64,000 bases of DNA from Photorhabdus thracensis (GCF_001010285.1 NZ_CP011104.1:2418001-2482000), one strand, 5' to 3'; counted from the stretch's first letter, positions 16,358-25,361 are shown. Made by a program: numbers and translations. Notes: a model not told the origin generated them from the sequence alone.

Positions 16358-16640
16358 TTGATGTCAAATATTTTGCTATACAGGTGGGCTGGCAAATAAC
16401 CAGCCTCTCTTTTTGTTGTTTACTTAATTGCTTTACCTGATATTCCAATCGTGAGGCACTGGCTCTGTCTCCGGCATAACTGTTGAAAACCAGTTGTAAT
16501 GGCCCTTTCCCTCTCAGTGCTTTTGCTCCTTTACCTTTTACATGTTGTGCAAAACGGCGGTTGATGTCTGTCGTTATCCCTGTGTACAGCATTCCCGTTT
16601 TTGTTTTCAGCAAGTAAAGAACCCATTGATTTTTAGCCAT
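16326..16640 (-). CDS. yhbQ: YhbQ, GIY-YIG domain endonuclease-like protein
   Basis: A 104-residue single-domain GIY-YIG protein. The nuclease core reads WVLYLLKT (the first motif), [12 protein letters not shown] with the catalytic Arg, and [16 protein letters not shown]. It matches E. coli YhbQ in length and neighbourhood. The biological role of these UPF0213 proteins is unclear; the fold suggests DNA cleavage. The ribosome site is weak. Confidence 0.93.
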   Translation of the reverse strand: MAKNQWVLYLLKTKTGMLYTGITTDINRRFAQHVKGKGAKALRGKGPLQLVFNSYAGDRASASRLEYQVKQLSKQQKERLVICQPTCIAKYLTSIRNSQNEENK

Positions 16641-16848
16641 ATAATTTTTTCTTAATTTTTTATTTTTGTATTTTACTAAGACGTTTTTTCTATATTATTT
16701 TTCCGAATAACTTAGTTAAGTCATTATAATATAACAGTTTTATTAAAATTTGTTACATATCAAATTCCTATATATTGTGTTTTTATTCAAAAAAATTGAA
16801 ATAAAATAGCAATAATTGCTAATTTTTATTCTGGCCGTTAGATCATAC

Positions 16849-16864
16849 TATGATCCACATCACA
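16849..16864 (+). promoter_or_regulatory. Candidate CRP (cAMP receptor protein) site
   Basis: TATGATCCACATCACA matches the two CRP half-sites TGTGA-N6-TCACA at nine of ten positions. It lies about 45-60 bp upstream of the yhcN-like start codon, a plausible activator position. No clear -10 was identified, so this is motif evidence only. Confidence 0.4.
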
Positions 16865-16906
16865 GAGAGTAACTCATTCCATTAAAAATTGATCAAGGAT
16901 CATGTT

Positions 16907-17158
16907 ATGAAAAACGTAAAATATATCGCTGCTGCTTTGGCTTTAAGTGCTATCTCTTTTGGTAGTATGGCAGCAACAGAAGTTCAAACTACTTCACCTG
17001 CCAAGGTTGGCGTGGTTTCTGTAACCGGTGCTGATACCCTGGAAGGCTTGAGTGCCGAATTGTCCAAAAAAGCTGACAAAGCCGGCGCATCTTCTTTCCG
17101 TATTATCTCTACTAGCGGTAAGAACCAATTGTCAGGTGTTGCTGAAATCTATAACTAA
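16907..17158 (+). CDS. YhcN/BhsA family (DUF1471) periplasmic stress protein
   Basis: An 83-residue protein starting at the ATG at 16907 with AAGGA eight bases upstream. Residues 1-22 are a signal peptide ending in FGSMA. The mature part has the DUF1471 pattern: KVGVVSVTGADTLEGLSAELSKKADKAGASSFRII, read here in pieces: VGVVSVTGA, LSAELSKKAD, SFRIISTSG. Family members (YhcN, BhsA, McbA) respond to acid, oxidative or metal stress at the cell envelope. It sits alone between yhbQ and yhbP. The exact orthologue cannot be told apart. Confidence 0.85.
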   Translation: MKNVKYIAAALALSAISFGSMAATEVQTTSPAKVGVVSVTGADTLEGLSAELSKKADKAGASSFRIISTSGKNQLSGVAEIYN

Positions 17159-17281
17159 TTTATAGTAGAACACACTGAACCCTGACTTTGTCGGGAGATG
17201 TCAGAACACGCCGCAGGATGATGTTTATCCCGGCGTGGTTCTGGGTTTCCAGGCTAATAAAATCCTCCCATTGGAGGGAGT

Positions 17282-17713
17282 GTGAATACCACTGAAAACT
17301 TTCAGATTATCCGCCAATACCTCGCAAGACAGCACGTCTTCACGCTTTGCACAACAACAGAAAATGATATCTGGTGTGCAAGTTGTTTCTATGTTTTCGA
17401 TGCCGAGAAAATAGCTTTTTGGTTTATGACTGAATCCCATACCCGTCATGGTGAAATGATGCAGATAAACTCACAGGTGGCAGGTACCGTTGCCGGGCAG
17501 ATTCGTAATATCGTGCAGATAAAAGGTATTCAGTTCAAAGGGGAAGTCATTCGTCTGGAAGGAGAAGAAGATAAAGCTGCCAGAGCACGTTATTGCCGCC
17601 GCTTTCCTGTGGCAATTGCGGCTAAAACACCTGTTTGGCAACTGAATCTCAGTGAAATAAAAATGACTGATAACACGCTGGGATTTGGTAAGAAAATCTG
17701 CTGGCAGCGATAA
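17282..17713 (+). CDS. yhbP: YhbP, UPF0306 family protein
   Basis: A 143-residue protein starting at GTG 17282 with GGAGG just upstream (TTGGAGGGAGT). It matches E. coli YhbP along its length (NTTENFQIIRQYLARQHV, FWFMTESHTRHGEMM, QIKGIQFKGEV). The family has a split-barrel flavin-binding-like fold, but no reaction is known. It ends two bases before the convergent nrdG stop, with no terminator between. Confidence 0.9.
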   Translation: MNTTENFQIIRQYLARQHVFTLCTTTENDIWCASCFYVFDAEKIAFWFMTESHTRHGEMMQINSQVAGTVAGQIRNIVQIKGIQFKGEVIRLEGEEDKAARARYCRRFPVAIAAKTPVWQLNLSEIKMTDNTLGFGKKICWQR

Positions 17714-17715
17714 AA

Positions 17716-18180
17716 TTATCTCAGTCGATGAATAATCTGGTTGCGGCTGCCGCGCCATAATAAGCCGGGATCATAAAGATTCTGGATAAACTTGCCATCT
17801 ACCAGCACATTAATATAGCTAACAACTTCTTGTTGGGCTTCGCTGAGCTCACTTAGTAAATAGCCGGTCCACAGCCAGATATCCTTTTCAGGGCACTCTG
17901 CTGTGACCTGTTTTACCAGTTTCAGGATCACGGATATGTTGTGTGGATGAAGAGGATCGCCACCAGACAGAGACAGCCCTTGCCGTTTAATGCGGCTATC
18001 CTGTAAATCAGCGACAATATGTTCTGCCATTTCCTGGGTAAATAGTTGGCCGGAGTTTGTTCGCCAGGTGTTTTTGTTATAGCAGCCGGGACATTGGTGC
18101 TCGCATCCGGCGACAAACAGCGTACAGCGGGTTCCGGGACCGTTAACCACATCAACCGGGTAATATTGGTGGTAATTCAT
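17716..18180 (-). CDS. nrdG: NrdG, anaerobic ribonucleotide reductase activase
   Basis: A 154-residue radical-SAM enzyme. The CxxxCxxC cluster motif is in AGCEHQCPGCY at about residues 25-35 and a GGDPL loop that binds S-adenosylmethionine follows at about 75. It makes the glycyl radical on NrdD under anaerobic conditions. It overlaps nrdD by four bases (ATGA), so both are made together. Confidence 0.96.
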   Translation of the reverse strand: MNYHQYYPVDVVNGPGTRCTLFVAGCEHQCPGCYNKNTWRTNSGQLFTQEMAEHIVADLQDSRIKRQGLSLSGGDPLHPHNISVILKLVKQVTAECPEKDIWLWTGYLLSELSEAQQEVVSYINVLVDGKFIQNLYDPGLLWRGSRNQIIHRLR

Positions 18181-20336
18181 TTTTTAGCCTGCTTGAATGC
18201 ATCTAATTGCCCATTTGTCAGATGTTTTACTCTGCGTTTTACCTCTTCTTGCTTGCCTGAATTGAAGGGGCGAGCGTCAGGACTTCCCAGATAACCGCAG
18301 ACACGGCGGGTTACCGATACCCTGGAGGGGGTATGATTGCCGCAACGGGGGCAGGTAAACCCTTTACTGGTGCAGGAGAATTCACCGGTAAATCCGCAGT
18401 CATAGCATTCGTCAATCGGGGTATTAGTCCCGTAATAAGGAATGTGTAAGTAGCTGTAATCCCAGACATCTTCCAGTGCTTTCAAATTATGTTGCAGATT
18501 AGGATATTCGCCGTAACAGATAAAACCGCCGTTTGTCAGTGGTGGATAAGATGCTTCAAAATCCAGTTTATCGTAAGGATTGGCCTTCTTTTCAACGTCA
18601 AGATGGAAACTGTTGGTGTAATAGCCTTTGTCTGTCACCCCTTCGATAACACCAAATTCAGCGGCATCAAGGCGGCAGAAACGATCACACAGGTTTTCAC
18701 TTGGTGTGCTGTACAGGCTAAAACCATAACCCGTCTCTTTTTTCCATTGATCAGTTGCTTTCCGCAGATGGCTAACAATTGCGAGAGCCTTTACACGTAA
18801 TTGCTGGTCATCAAATAGATGAATCTGATTGCCATACAATGCGTTAATGGTTTCATGAATGCCAATATAGCCCAGAGAGATAGAAGCCCGGCCATGTTTA
18901 AAGATTTCAGCGATATTATCATCGGCTTTCAGGCGAACCCCGCAAGCACCTTCCATATAAAGGATTGGAGCAACCCGTGCTTTGACACCTTCCAGACGGG
19001 CAATGCGAGTCATCAATGCTTGTTTTGCCAGTGCCAGACGCTTATCCAGCAATTGCCAGAAATGTTTTTCATCTTGTCTAGCTTCGATAGCAATCCGAGG
19101 CAGGTTTAAACTGATAACCCCCAAATTATTGCGGCCTTCATGAATTTGCTCACCATTTTCTTCATAAACACCGAGGAAACTGCGGCAGCCCATTGGGGTT
19201 TTAAAGGAGCCAGTGACTTTAACAACCTGATCGTAGTTAAGAATATCAGGATACATCCGCTTGCTGGCACATTTTAGAGCCAATTGTTTGATATCGTAGT
19301 TAGGGTTACCAAGCTTATGATTCAGGCCATCACGGATAGCAAATACCAGTTTGGGGAATACTGCCGTTTTGTGGTTCTTGCCCAACCCGGCAATACGGTT
19401 ACGCAGAATAGATTGTTGGATTAGGCGGCACTCTTTTGAAGTACCCAGACCAAAACCAAAAGTGACAAAAGGTGTCTGTCCGTTGGCGGTATGCAGTGTA
19501 TTAACTTCATATTCCAGTGACTGGAAAGCGTCGTAACACTCTTTTTCTGTCTGGGCTTCAGCGTAAGATTTTTTATCGGCAATATCCCACTCTCCAGCCA
19601 CGGCCAAATGTTTGTCATAGCTGGCTTTAACGAATGGCGCCAATACTTCATCTATACGGTTAATCGTGGTACCGCCATAAATATGGCTGGCAACCTGGGC
19701 AATAATTTGAGCAGTTACCGCTGTTGCGGTTGCAATGGATTTGGGGGGCTCTATTTCAGCATTACCCATCTTGAACCCGTTGGTTAACATGCCTTTCAGG
19801 TCGATCAGCATACAGTTGAACATCGGGAAAAAGGGTGCATAGTCCAAATCGTGATAGTGGATTTCACCTCTTTCATGAGCCAGTACCACATCACGCGGCA
19901 GCATGTGCTGTTTGGCATAATGCTTGGCAACAATTCCTGCCAGCAGATCGCGTTGGGTTGGAATAACTTTACTGTCTTTATTCGCGTTTTCATTGAGCAG
20001 GGAAATATTGCTCTGTTCGACCAACCCCCTGATTTCCTGATTAAGGCGGCTGCGAGATTCCCGGGCAAGATCCCTGTCATGACGATATTCAATATAGAGA
20101 CGGGCAAGGTGCTTATAGTTGCCTGCCATCAATTGGTTTTCTACCGCGTGCTGAATATTTCGTATATCAACTTGACTATGGTCAGCCATTAATTGCGTTA
20201 CTGCGGATGCAACTTGAGCACAGTACTCATCATCTGTGACTCCAGCGGCAGAGGCGGCCTGTTTTACGGCATCTCTGATACGGATTTCATCAAATGGTAC
20301 CTGACGACCATCTCGTTTTATCACAACAGTTTTCAC
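18177..20336 (-). CDS. nrdD: NrdD, anaerobic ribonucleoside-triphosphate reductase
   Basis: I start it at GTG 20336 (KTVVIKRDGRQVPFDE), with AAGGAGT nine bases upstream; the longer frame has no support. At 719 residues it is close to E. coli NrdD. It has the N-terminal ATP cone (residues 3-90), the 10-stranded barrel, the zinc site CYDCGFTGEF / CPRCGNHT near the C-terminus, and the glycyl-radical loop RRVCGYLGSP. It reduces NTPs to dNTPs with formate without oxygen. Two NrdR boxes lie upstream. Confidence 0.96.
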   Translation of the reverse strand: MKTVVIKRDGRQVPFDEIRIRDAVKQAASAAGVTDDEYCAQVASAVTQLMADHSQVDIRNIQHAVENQLMAGNYKHLARLYIEYRHDRDLARESRSRLNQEIRGLVEQSNISLLNENANKDSKVIPTQRDLLAGIVAKHYAKQHMLPRDVVLAHERGEIHYHDLDYAPFFPMFNCMLIDLKGMLTNGFKMGNAEIEPPKSIATATAVTAQIIAQVASHIYGGTTINRIDEVLAPFVKASYDKHLAVAGEWDIADKKSYAEAQTEKECYDAFQSLEYEVNTLHTANGQTPFVTFGFGLGTSKECRLIQQSILRNRIAGLGKNHKTAVFPKLVFAIRDGLNHKLGNPNYDIKQLALKCASKRMYPDILNYDQVVKVTGSFKTPMGCRSFLGVYEENGEQIHEGRNNLGVISLNLPRIAIEARQDEKHFWQLLDKRLALAKQALMTRIARLEGVKARVAPILYMEGACGVRLKADDNIAEIFKHGRASISLGYIGIHETINALYGNQIHLFDDQQLRVKALAIVSHLRKATDQWKKETGYGFSLYSTPSENLCDRFCRLDAAEFGVIEGVTDKGYYTNSFHLDVEKKANPYDKLDFEASYPPLTNGGFICYGEYPNLQHNLKALEDVWDYSYLHIPYYGTNTPIDECYDCGFTGEFSCTSKGFTCPRCGNHTPSRVSVTRRVCGYLGSPDARPFNSGKQEEVKRRVKHLTNGQLDAFKQAKK

Positions 20337-20412
20337 AATATAACTCCTTGAGAATGTTATCCAAAGGTATAAGCCATTCCCGTTCTGATATTCAGCTTCA
20401 ATAGAGGTGATG

Positions 20413-20454
20413 CTATATATGGTTTTTATTTTTATATTTAAGCACAATATGTAG
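20413..20454 (-). promoter_or_regulatory. Two NrdR boxes upstream of nrdDG
   Basis: Read on the reverse strand, CTACATATTG (20445-20454) and CCATATATAG (20413-20422) each match the NrdR core CwAtATaTwG at nine of ten positions. Their start-to-start distance is 32 bp, three helical turns, as is typical of paired NrdR boxes. NrdR represses ribonucleotide reductase operons when dATP/ATP is bound. Confidence 0.8.
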
Positions 20455-20532
20455 TAAGTTGAAGTGAAATAATAACGACCTGATTTGATCTAACACAAAG
20501 AACAGGAAGCTATATCTGGGAGATGGGCAAAA

Positions 20533-20572
20533 GTAAAAAACCCTTGGTCAATGGGTGAACTGACCAAGGGTT
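20533..20572 (-). terminator. Rho-independent terminator of ridA
   Basis: On the reverse strand a 12-bp perfect stem (AACCCTTGGTCA / TGACCAAGGGTT, 10-base loop) is followed by a T-run. It lies 20 bp after the ridA stop. Confidence 0.93.
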
Positions 20573-20592
20573 GATAGGAAATGGAATCGGGA

Positions 20593-20979
20593 TTATTTAC
20601 GAACGGCGATAGCTTCGATTTCGATTTTAACGTCTTTTGGCAGACGGGCTACTTCAACACAGGAACGTGCTGGGAAAGCGGCATTGTGTTCTTTGAAGAA
20701 TGCTTCATAAGTTGCGTTAACAGTGCCGAAGTCATTCAGATCTTTAACGAAAACAGTTGTTTTAACGATGTCGCCGACAGTCAGACTTGCTTTCTCAACG
20801 ATAGCTTTAACGTTTTCCAGTGATTGACGAGCCTGGGCAGCGATATCTTCTGCGACATCACCTGTTTCTGGATTGACTGGAATCTGACCGGAAGTGATTA
20901 CCATACTGCCCAGATCAACACCCTGAACATATGGGCCAATTGCAGCAGGGGCTTTCTCGGTATTAATCTCGTATGACAT
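20593..20979 (-). CDS. ridA: RidA, enamine/imine deaminase
   Basis: A 128-residue protein that begins SYEINTEKAPAAIGPYVQGV and carries the RidA signature ARSCVEVARLPKDVKIEIEAIA, read here as ARSCVEVARLP plus VKIEIEAIA, with the Arg that binds the substrate carboxylate. It hydrolyses reactive 2-aminoacrylate from PLP enzymes and so protects them. It lies just downstream of pyrI, as in E. coli where ridA (yjgF) follows pyrBI. Confidence 0.96.
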   Translation of the reverse strand: MSYEINTEKAPAAIGPYVQGVDLGSMVITSGQIPVNPETGDVAEDIAAQARQSLENVKAIVEKASLTVGDIVKTTVFVKDLNDFGTVNATYEAFFKEHNAAFPARSCVEVARLPKDVKIEIEAIAVRK

Positions 20980-21071
20980 AGGTTCTCCTGTTAATTGTGA
21001 TAACTGAATAAATATTTCACCAAAGGGACTATTATAGTGCCCGTACTTGCCTCAGCAACTGTATAGATTGT

Positions 21072-21536
21072 TTACTTGTTGAGTATCACCACATTGCGAT
21101 CAAACTCTTTCTCGCAGTATTTGCAGGTCAATACCACATCTTCAAATGTGACTTTGACCCGAAAACTGCTTTCTACCGGCTCATTGTGGCTGATGCAATT
21201 GCTATTAGGACAGACTAACACGCTATCAATACGCTCAGGCAGGTTAATTGGCAGTTTCTTCACAACTTCATAGTCTTCAATACAGTTCACCGTTGCATTC
21301 GGCGCATACATAGCAAGCTGATTAGCTTGTTGTTCTGTCAGAAATGTGTTTTCGATTTTGATGAGATCTTTTTTACCTAACTGATTGGAAGGCAGGTTCA
21401 GGCCGATGGTAATGCGCTGATCGGTTTCAGTCAGCTTAAATAGAGAGAGTAACTTGAAACCTACCTGAGCTGGGATATGGTCAATCACCGTACCGCATTT
21501 AATGGCTTCGACTTGTAGTTGATGATCTTGGGTCAT
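21072..21536 (-). CDS. pyrI: PyrI, aspartate carbamoyltransferase regulatory chain
   Basis: A 154-residue regulatory subunit. The N-terminal nucleotide-binding part starts [18 protein letters not shown] and the C-terminal zinc domain has CPNSNC and CKYC pairs. It binds CTP, UTP and ATP and controls PyrB allosterically. In E. coli pyrI follows pyrB by about 15 bp; here about 2.7 kb of foreign DNA lies between the two stop/start codons, so pyrI must either use its own promoter or depend on long read-through. The coding sequence looks intact. Confidence 0.96.
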   Translation of the reverse strand: MTQDHQLQVEAIKCGTVIDHIPAQVGFKLLSLFKLTETDQRITIGLNLPSNQLGKKDLIKIENTFLTEQQANQLAMYAPNATVNCIEDYEVVKKLPINLPERIDSVLVCPNSNCISHNEPVESSFRVKVTFEDVVLTCKYCEKEFDRNVVILNK

Positions 21537-21779
21537 AGTGTTCTGTATGAATACATTTTAGTTTAGTGACAACTATTTCTGTATTCATCCTCCAGATATA
21601 TTGTTAAGAATCGACACGTCTTCCATTTTAGGTGGTGCCATCCTGTTTATCCAGATAAGACGCAAGTAATTCAGTGTCATCCTACGGTGGTTATTCTATA
21701 CATTGGCTTTAGCTGTCATAGCCATAAGGTGCTATATTTAGTTTAGTAATTTCATAAATTGTCAACCAAGAGGCCACAT

Positions 21780-22553
21780 ATGGCTAAACCTTTAAACTGG
21801 ATATTAAACAATACTGCTCCAGGCCAAATTTTGCTCCAATCATGGCTGTCGGAACACGGTATTGATCGTAGTGTGTCTTGGAAGTATGTTCAAAATGGCT
21901 GGTTGGAAAGATTGGCTTTTGGTGTTTACTTCCGGACAGGGCGAACTCCTGATTGGGTGGATGCGGTACAGTGCCTTCAGGCACAATGGAATTCACAGGT
22001 TCATGTTGCTGGTTTAACAAGCCTGAATCAACAGGGCTTCTCACATTACCTCGAACTGCGTCGAACCCATGTGGGGCTATGTTTACCTACGAGAACATAT
22101 CTTCCCGGTTGGCTAAACTATTTTAATAATATTAAGTGGTCAGCAATATCTGACCGTAGCTTGAATATTGAACTGGGGGATTTTCTCACGGATATCATGA
22201 TTTCTGGGCGTACAATTAAATCGAGTTCAATGGAGCTTGCTGCTTATGAGATAGCGAACAGTGTGCCTAAGCTCATTACCTTCACTTATGCTGATGAGCT
22301 ATTTCAAGGTTTATCTAGTCTCAGTCCGAGAAAACTACAAAAGATTTTGTCTTCAAGCCAATCGATACGGACTAACCGTGTGTTCCTTTTTCTGGCTCAT
22401 CATAACCGTCACATTTGGGCTTCACGTCTTAATGAAACCGAAATCAAGCTGGGTACGGGCAATCGACAGGTTGAGGTAGGAGGTAAGTTGGATACCACCT
22501 ACAAAATAACTGCTCCCAGTAAGTTCATAGATAAAGAGTGTTTTCATGGATAG
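21780..22553 (+). CDS. abiEi: AbiEi-type antitoxin
   Basis: A 257-residue protein starting at the ATG at 21780 with AAGAGG upstream. The N-terminal winged-helix part reads AKPLNWILNNTAPGQILLQSWLSEHGI, seen as NWILNN and LLQSWLSEHGI, then QNGWLERLAFGVYFRTG, as in AbiEi proteins. It should repress the operon and counter the AbiEii toxin. It overlaps abiEii by 8 bp. The locus lies on the opposite strand to pyrB and pyrI, between them. Direct repeats of TTTAGTTTAGT occur upstream at about 21557 and 21737 and could be operator elements. Confidence 0.85.
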   Translation: MAKPLNWILNNTAPGQILLQSWLSEHGIDRSVSWKYVQNGWLERLAFGVYFRTGRTPDWVDAVQCLQAQWNSQVHVAGLTSLNQQGFSHYLELRRTHVGLCLPTRTYLPGWLNYFNNIKWSAISDRSLNIELGDFLTDIMISGRTIKSSSMELAAYEIANSVPKLITFTYADELFQGLSSLSPRKLQKILSSSQSIRTNRVFLFLAHHNRHIWASRLNETEIKLGTGNRQVEVGGKLDTTYKITAPSKFIDKECFHG

Positions 22554-23474
22554 TCATATTTCGCAATATCGAGAACAAGTTAGATTGTTGATTAATTCAT
22601 TGCCGCAGGTGGCTAAGGAGAAATGCTTTGCCCTTAAGGGAGGCACGGCTATCAATCTATTCGTAATGGATTTTCCTCGGTTATCGGTAGATATCGACCT
22701 CGCTTATGTACCGGTATCAGACCGTACTACTGACCTTAAGGCCATATCAGAAGCGCTGGATCGCATCGTCACAGACTTGAATACAAAAGCTGGTATCCGG
22801 GCCGAAAAGTTGCGGGGCCAGGGAGAAGAGATTCGTATCCACGTTTACTCGCGTGAGACGATGATAAAAATAGAGGTGAATCATGTTTGGCGTGGTTTAT
22901 TGATAAATCCAAGTGAACTTGAAGTGTCAGAAAGAGTTGAGGATGAATTTGGTTTTGCTGCTATTAATGTTGTGTCTCGGCCAGATCTCATGGTGGGAAG
23001 GTCTGCGCTGCTTTGGATCGACAACATCCGCGCGACTTTTTTGATATCAAAATGCTTATGGATTCTACTGGTATCGCATCGGATATTTATTACGGATTTT
23101 TGGCGTATTTGCTGGGGCATAATCGTCCTATGGCTGATCTGCTCAATCCAAACTGGAAAAACAATACAAAGATCTTCGAAACCGAGTTTCAGGGTATGAC
23201 AAGGCAGGATTTTTCATTAGATGAGCTGAACACTATTCCACAGCAGATGTTAGCAGAACTGAAAAGGCATTTCACTCAGCAAGATTTTGCTTTCCTGATA
23301 TCGTATAAGCAGTTAGAACCTGAGTGGAGACTATTCCCCTATAATATTGAGCATCTGCCAGCTATACGTTGGAAACAACGTAACCTCCGACAATTGAAGG
23401 AAAAGAACCCGGAGAAATGGGCCGCTTCTGTGGAGAAACTCAAAGTAACATTGCTCTGTAATTGGCTGAATTAG
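22546..23474 (+). pseudogene. abiEii: AbiEii-type nucleotidyltransferase toxin, frameshifted
   Basis: The first frame (from ATG 22546) has the DNA polymerase beta-like nucleotidyltransferase motif: CFALKGGTAINLF then SVDIDLAY with the paired Asp residues. At about 22997 the expected sequence changes frame: the continuation CAALDRQHPRDFFDIKML is in another frame and runs to 23474 (HLPAIRWKQRNLRQLK near the end). One missing base explains it. AbiEii toxins block growth by nucleotide transfer to tRNA. The truncated product keeps the catalytic motif but loses the C-terminal half, so it is probably inactive. A sequencing error is the alternative. Confidence 0.85.
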
Positions 23475-23489
23475 TTTGTATATTCCACT

Positions 23490-23514
23490 ATTTGTGGCTT
23501 TAAAGGCCACAAAT
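23490..23514 (+). terminator. Hairpin after the abiE locus
   Basis: ATTTGTGGC / GCCACAAAT with a short internal CTTTAAAG lies 16 bp after the abiEii stop. No long T-run follows, so termination is likely but not certain. Confidence 0.5.
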
Positions 23515-23661
23515 GTCATATAAATTAAACTGATGGGCAACTGTCAGTGTGCCTTTAACGTTAGATTACTGATCCTGCCGTTGATAAAAGTGTGAAGGTA
23601 ATACCTGATTCATGAGTTGGTGTATTCTCCTAAAAATCCTAATATCTTGGTACATTCCCTT

Positions 23662-23828
23662 CTAAGAGCCTATCCCAGTAGGCGTAATTGTTGCAGGCTG
23701 CTCTTATGAATGAACAGTGAGCATAGGCAGTGTTCAGAAAATCGTGGCGTATACAGAGTACGTGAGGAGTGATTCGCTCTTTTTGACAAAGTGGTAAATA
23801 AAATAGCCCTAATGGGATGGGCTCTTAG
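23662..23828. mobile_element. MITE-like element with terminal inverted repeats
   Basis: A 167-bp non-coding unit begins CTAAGAGCCTATCCCAGTAGG and ends with its near-perfect inverse (about 21 bp, two or three mismatches). No transposase ORF fits inside. Size and terminal repeats fit a miniature inverted-repeat transposable element mobilised by a related IS elsewhere in the genome. Confidence 0.7.
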
Positions 23829-23839
23829 TCGGACCTATT

Positions 23840-23920
23840 ATGGTTATTGGCACAGTAGGATATGTGATTGGTAACTATGTTGGAGCTATTGTTTATTTTA
23901 TTGTTATAGAAATTATGTGA
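23840..23920 (+). CDS. Possible 26-residue hydrophobic peptide or gene tail
   Basis: An ATG ORF just beyond the MITE encodes a glycine-rich hydrophobic peptide with VIGTVGYVIGNYVGAIVYF. It could be a membrane-active small protein, or the surviving end of a class II bacteriocin-like gene cut by the MITE. There is no clear ribosome site. Function unknown. Confidence 0.3.
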   Translation: MVIGTVGYVIGNYVGAIVYFIVIEIM

Positions 23921-24227
23921 AATTAATTATAATACTTTGAGAATAATATTAATAACTTATCTCATCAGGTTATATTATTTGCCATTCTTTGTACTAAAGA
24001 ACCGAGCCGGGCAGTACTGAGACAAAAGTAATCGCTTTTGAACACACTTTTTAGTAGTGCCCAAGCATACTGTCGTCTTGCTCACGAATGGGCAAGACGT
24101 ATTTTGGTATCAGATTAAGTTTGTCTTCGATACCGAAGGTGAGTAAACAGACTTCTTAATCGCTATTTCAAAAGAGAATAATAACGGGTTATATTTACGG
24201 ATATAAAAAATACTTTCTTTATTTTAA
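23921..24227. other. Non-coding stretch downstream of pyrB
   Basis: About 300 bp with no gene. It contains a hairpin CGTCTTGC / GCAAGACG at 24074-24099 followed on the plus strand by TATTTT, which looks like a terminator for plus-strand transcripts. Confidence 0.45.
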
Positions 24228-25151
24228 TCATTCATTTAAAACTAAAGACAATAGTGCCTGACGGGCATAAATACCATTTTCCGCCTGTTGAAAATAATAG
24301 GCATAGGGGGTTTTATCCACATCAACAGAAATTTCATCAATACGTGGCAATGGATGCAAAATTTTGAGGTTCTCTTTCGCGCCTGTCAGATCGGCGGCAC
24401 GCAGAACAAATTGCGCTTTTACATTGGCGTATTCTGATGGATCAAGGCGCTCTTTTTGCACACGAGTCATATAAAGGATGTCTAGTTCCGGTAACACTTC
24501 TTCTATGTTGGTATGCAGGCTGTAAGTTGCCCTTTTTTCATTCAGCATATGAAGAATATGATTTGGCATTGCCAATGCTTCCGGGGCGATAAAATAAAAA
24601 TGGTTGCCATTAAATTTCGCCAACGCTTGTGACAGTGAATGAACCGTGCGGCCATATTTCAGGTCACCAACCATAGCAATATTTAGACTATCCAGCCGTT
24701 GCTGAGTTTCTTGAATAGTGAACAGATCCAGCAAGGTTTGAGTTGGATGTTGGTTAGCCCCGTCACCGGCATTGATAATCGGAGTATGACCGGAAAATTC
24801 GGAGGCTAGGCGCGGGGAACCTTCCTGCGGGTGGCGCATCACGATAGCATCAACATATTGGCTGATAACGGAAATAGTATCTGCCAGTGTTTCCCCTTTC
24901 TTACCCAGAGAAGTGTTGCTGCTGTCTGAAAAGCCAACCACGGAAGCACCAAGGCGGTGGATTGCGGTTTCAAAAGAGAGGCGGGTACGGGTAGAGGCTT
25001 CAAAGAAACAGCTGGCGATAACCTTGTGTTTCAGCAATTCAGGCTGTGGTCTGGTTTTCAGTGTGGCAGCGGTTCGCAACACCAATTCCAGATCTTCGCG
25101 GCTCAGATCATTTATTGAGATGATATGTTTGCGATATAACGGATTAGCCAT
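24228..25151 (-). CDS. pyrB: PyrB, aspartate carbamoyltransferase catalytic chain
   Basis: A 307-residue enzyme with the carbamoyl-phosphate loop [11 protein letters not shown], the [12 protein letters not shown] motif and HPLPR near the C-terminus. It joins carbamoyl phosphate and aspartate, the first committed step of pyrimidine synthesis, and normally assembles with PyrI. It follows the pyrL attenuator. The pyrI partner is displaced by the abiE insertion. Confidence 0.97.
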   Translation of the reverse strand: MANPLYRKHIISINDLSREDLELVLRTAATLKTRPQPELLKHKVIASCFFEASTRTRLSFETAIHRLGASVVGFSDSSNTSLGKKGETLADTISVISQYVDAIVMRHPQEGSPRLASEFSGHTPIINAGDGANQHPTQTLLDLFTIQETQQRLDSLNIAMVGDLKYGRTVHSLSQALAKFNGNHFYFIAPEALAMPNHILHMLNEKRATYSLHTNIEEVLPELDILYMTRVQKERLDPSEYANVKAQFVLRAADLTGAKENLKILHPLPRIDEISVDVDKTPYAYYFQQAENGIYARQALLSLVLNE

Positions 25152-25209
25152 TTTTCACTCTCCTCTAATGCTGACATCCGGGGTGGTGATCATCAATTGA
25201 TTACCGGGC

Positions 25210-25234
25210 AAAAAAAAGCCCCTCATCGAGGGGC
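25210..25234 (-). terminator. pyrBI attenuator
   Basis: On the reverse strand GCCCC TCGATGA GGGGC is followed by eight T residues. The pyrL stop codon (TGA) lies in the hairpin loop. Close coupling of RNA polymerase and ribosome, when UTP is low, would stop this hairpin forming and let transcription reach pyrB. Confidence 0.95.
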
Positions 25235-25336
25235 ATTAAATAATTGGTTTAGCAACGGGAAAAACAATGATTGCTGGCTGCCTTCAGGCAGTTGCACCCG
25301 TACTTTAGCTTGATGAAAAGAGGTGCTGTTTTTCAT
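25223..25336 (-). CDS. pyrL: PyrL, pyrBI operon leader peptide
   Basis: A 37-residue leader peptide starting at the ATG at 25336 with GGGAGAAATT upstream. It runs MKNSTSFHQAKV to QLFNAPR and stops inside the attenuator hairpin. A uridine-rich stretch coding for SLFFPLL lies just before the hairpin, which is the UTP-sensing pause region known for pyrBI. The peptide itself is not conserved with E. coli PyrL; placement and architecture define it. Confidence 0.85.
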   Translation of the reverse strand: MKNSTSFHQAKVRVQLPEGSQQSLFFPLLNQLFNAPR

Positions 25337-25361
25337 AATTTCTCCCGGCAAATTGTGGCGC

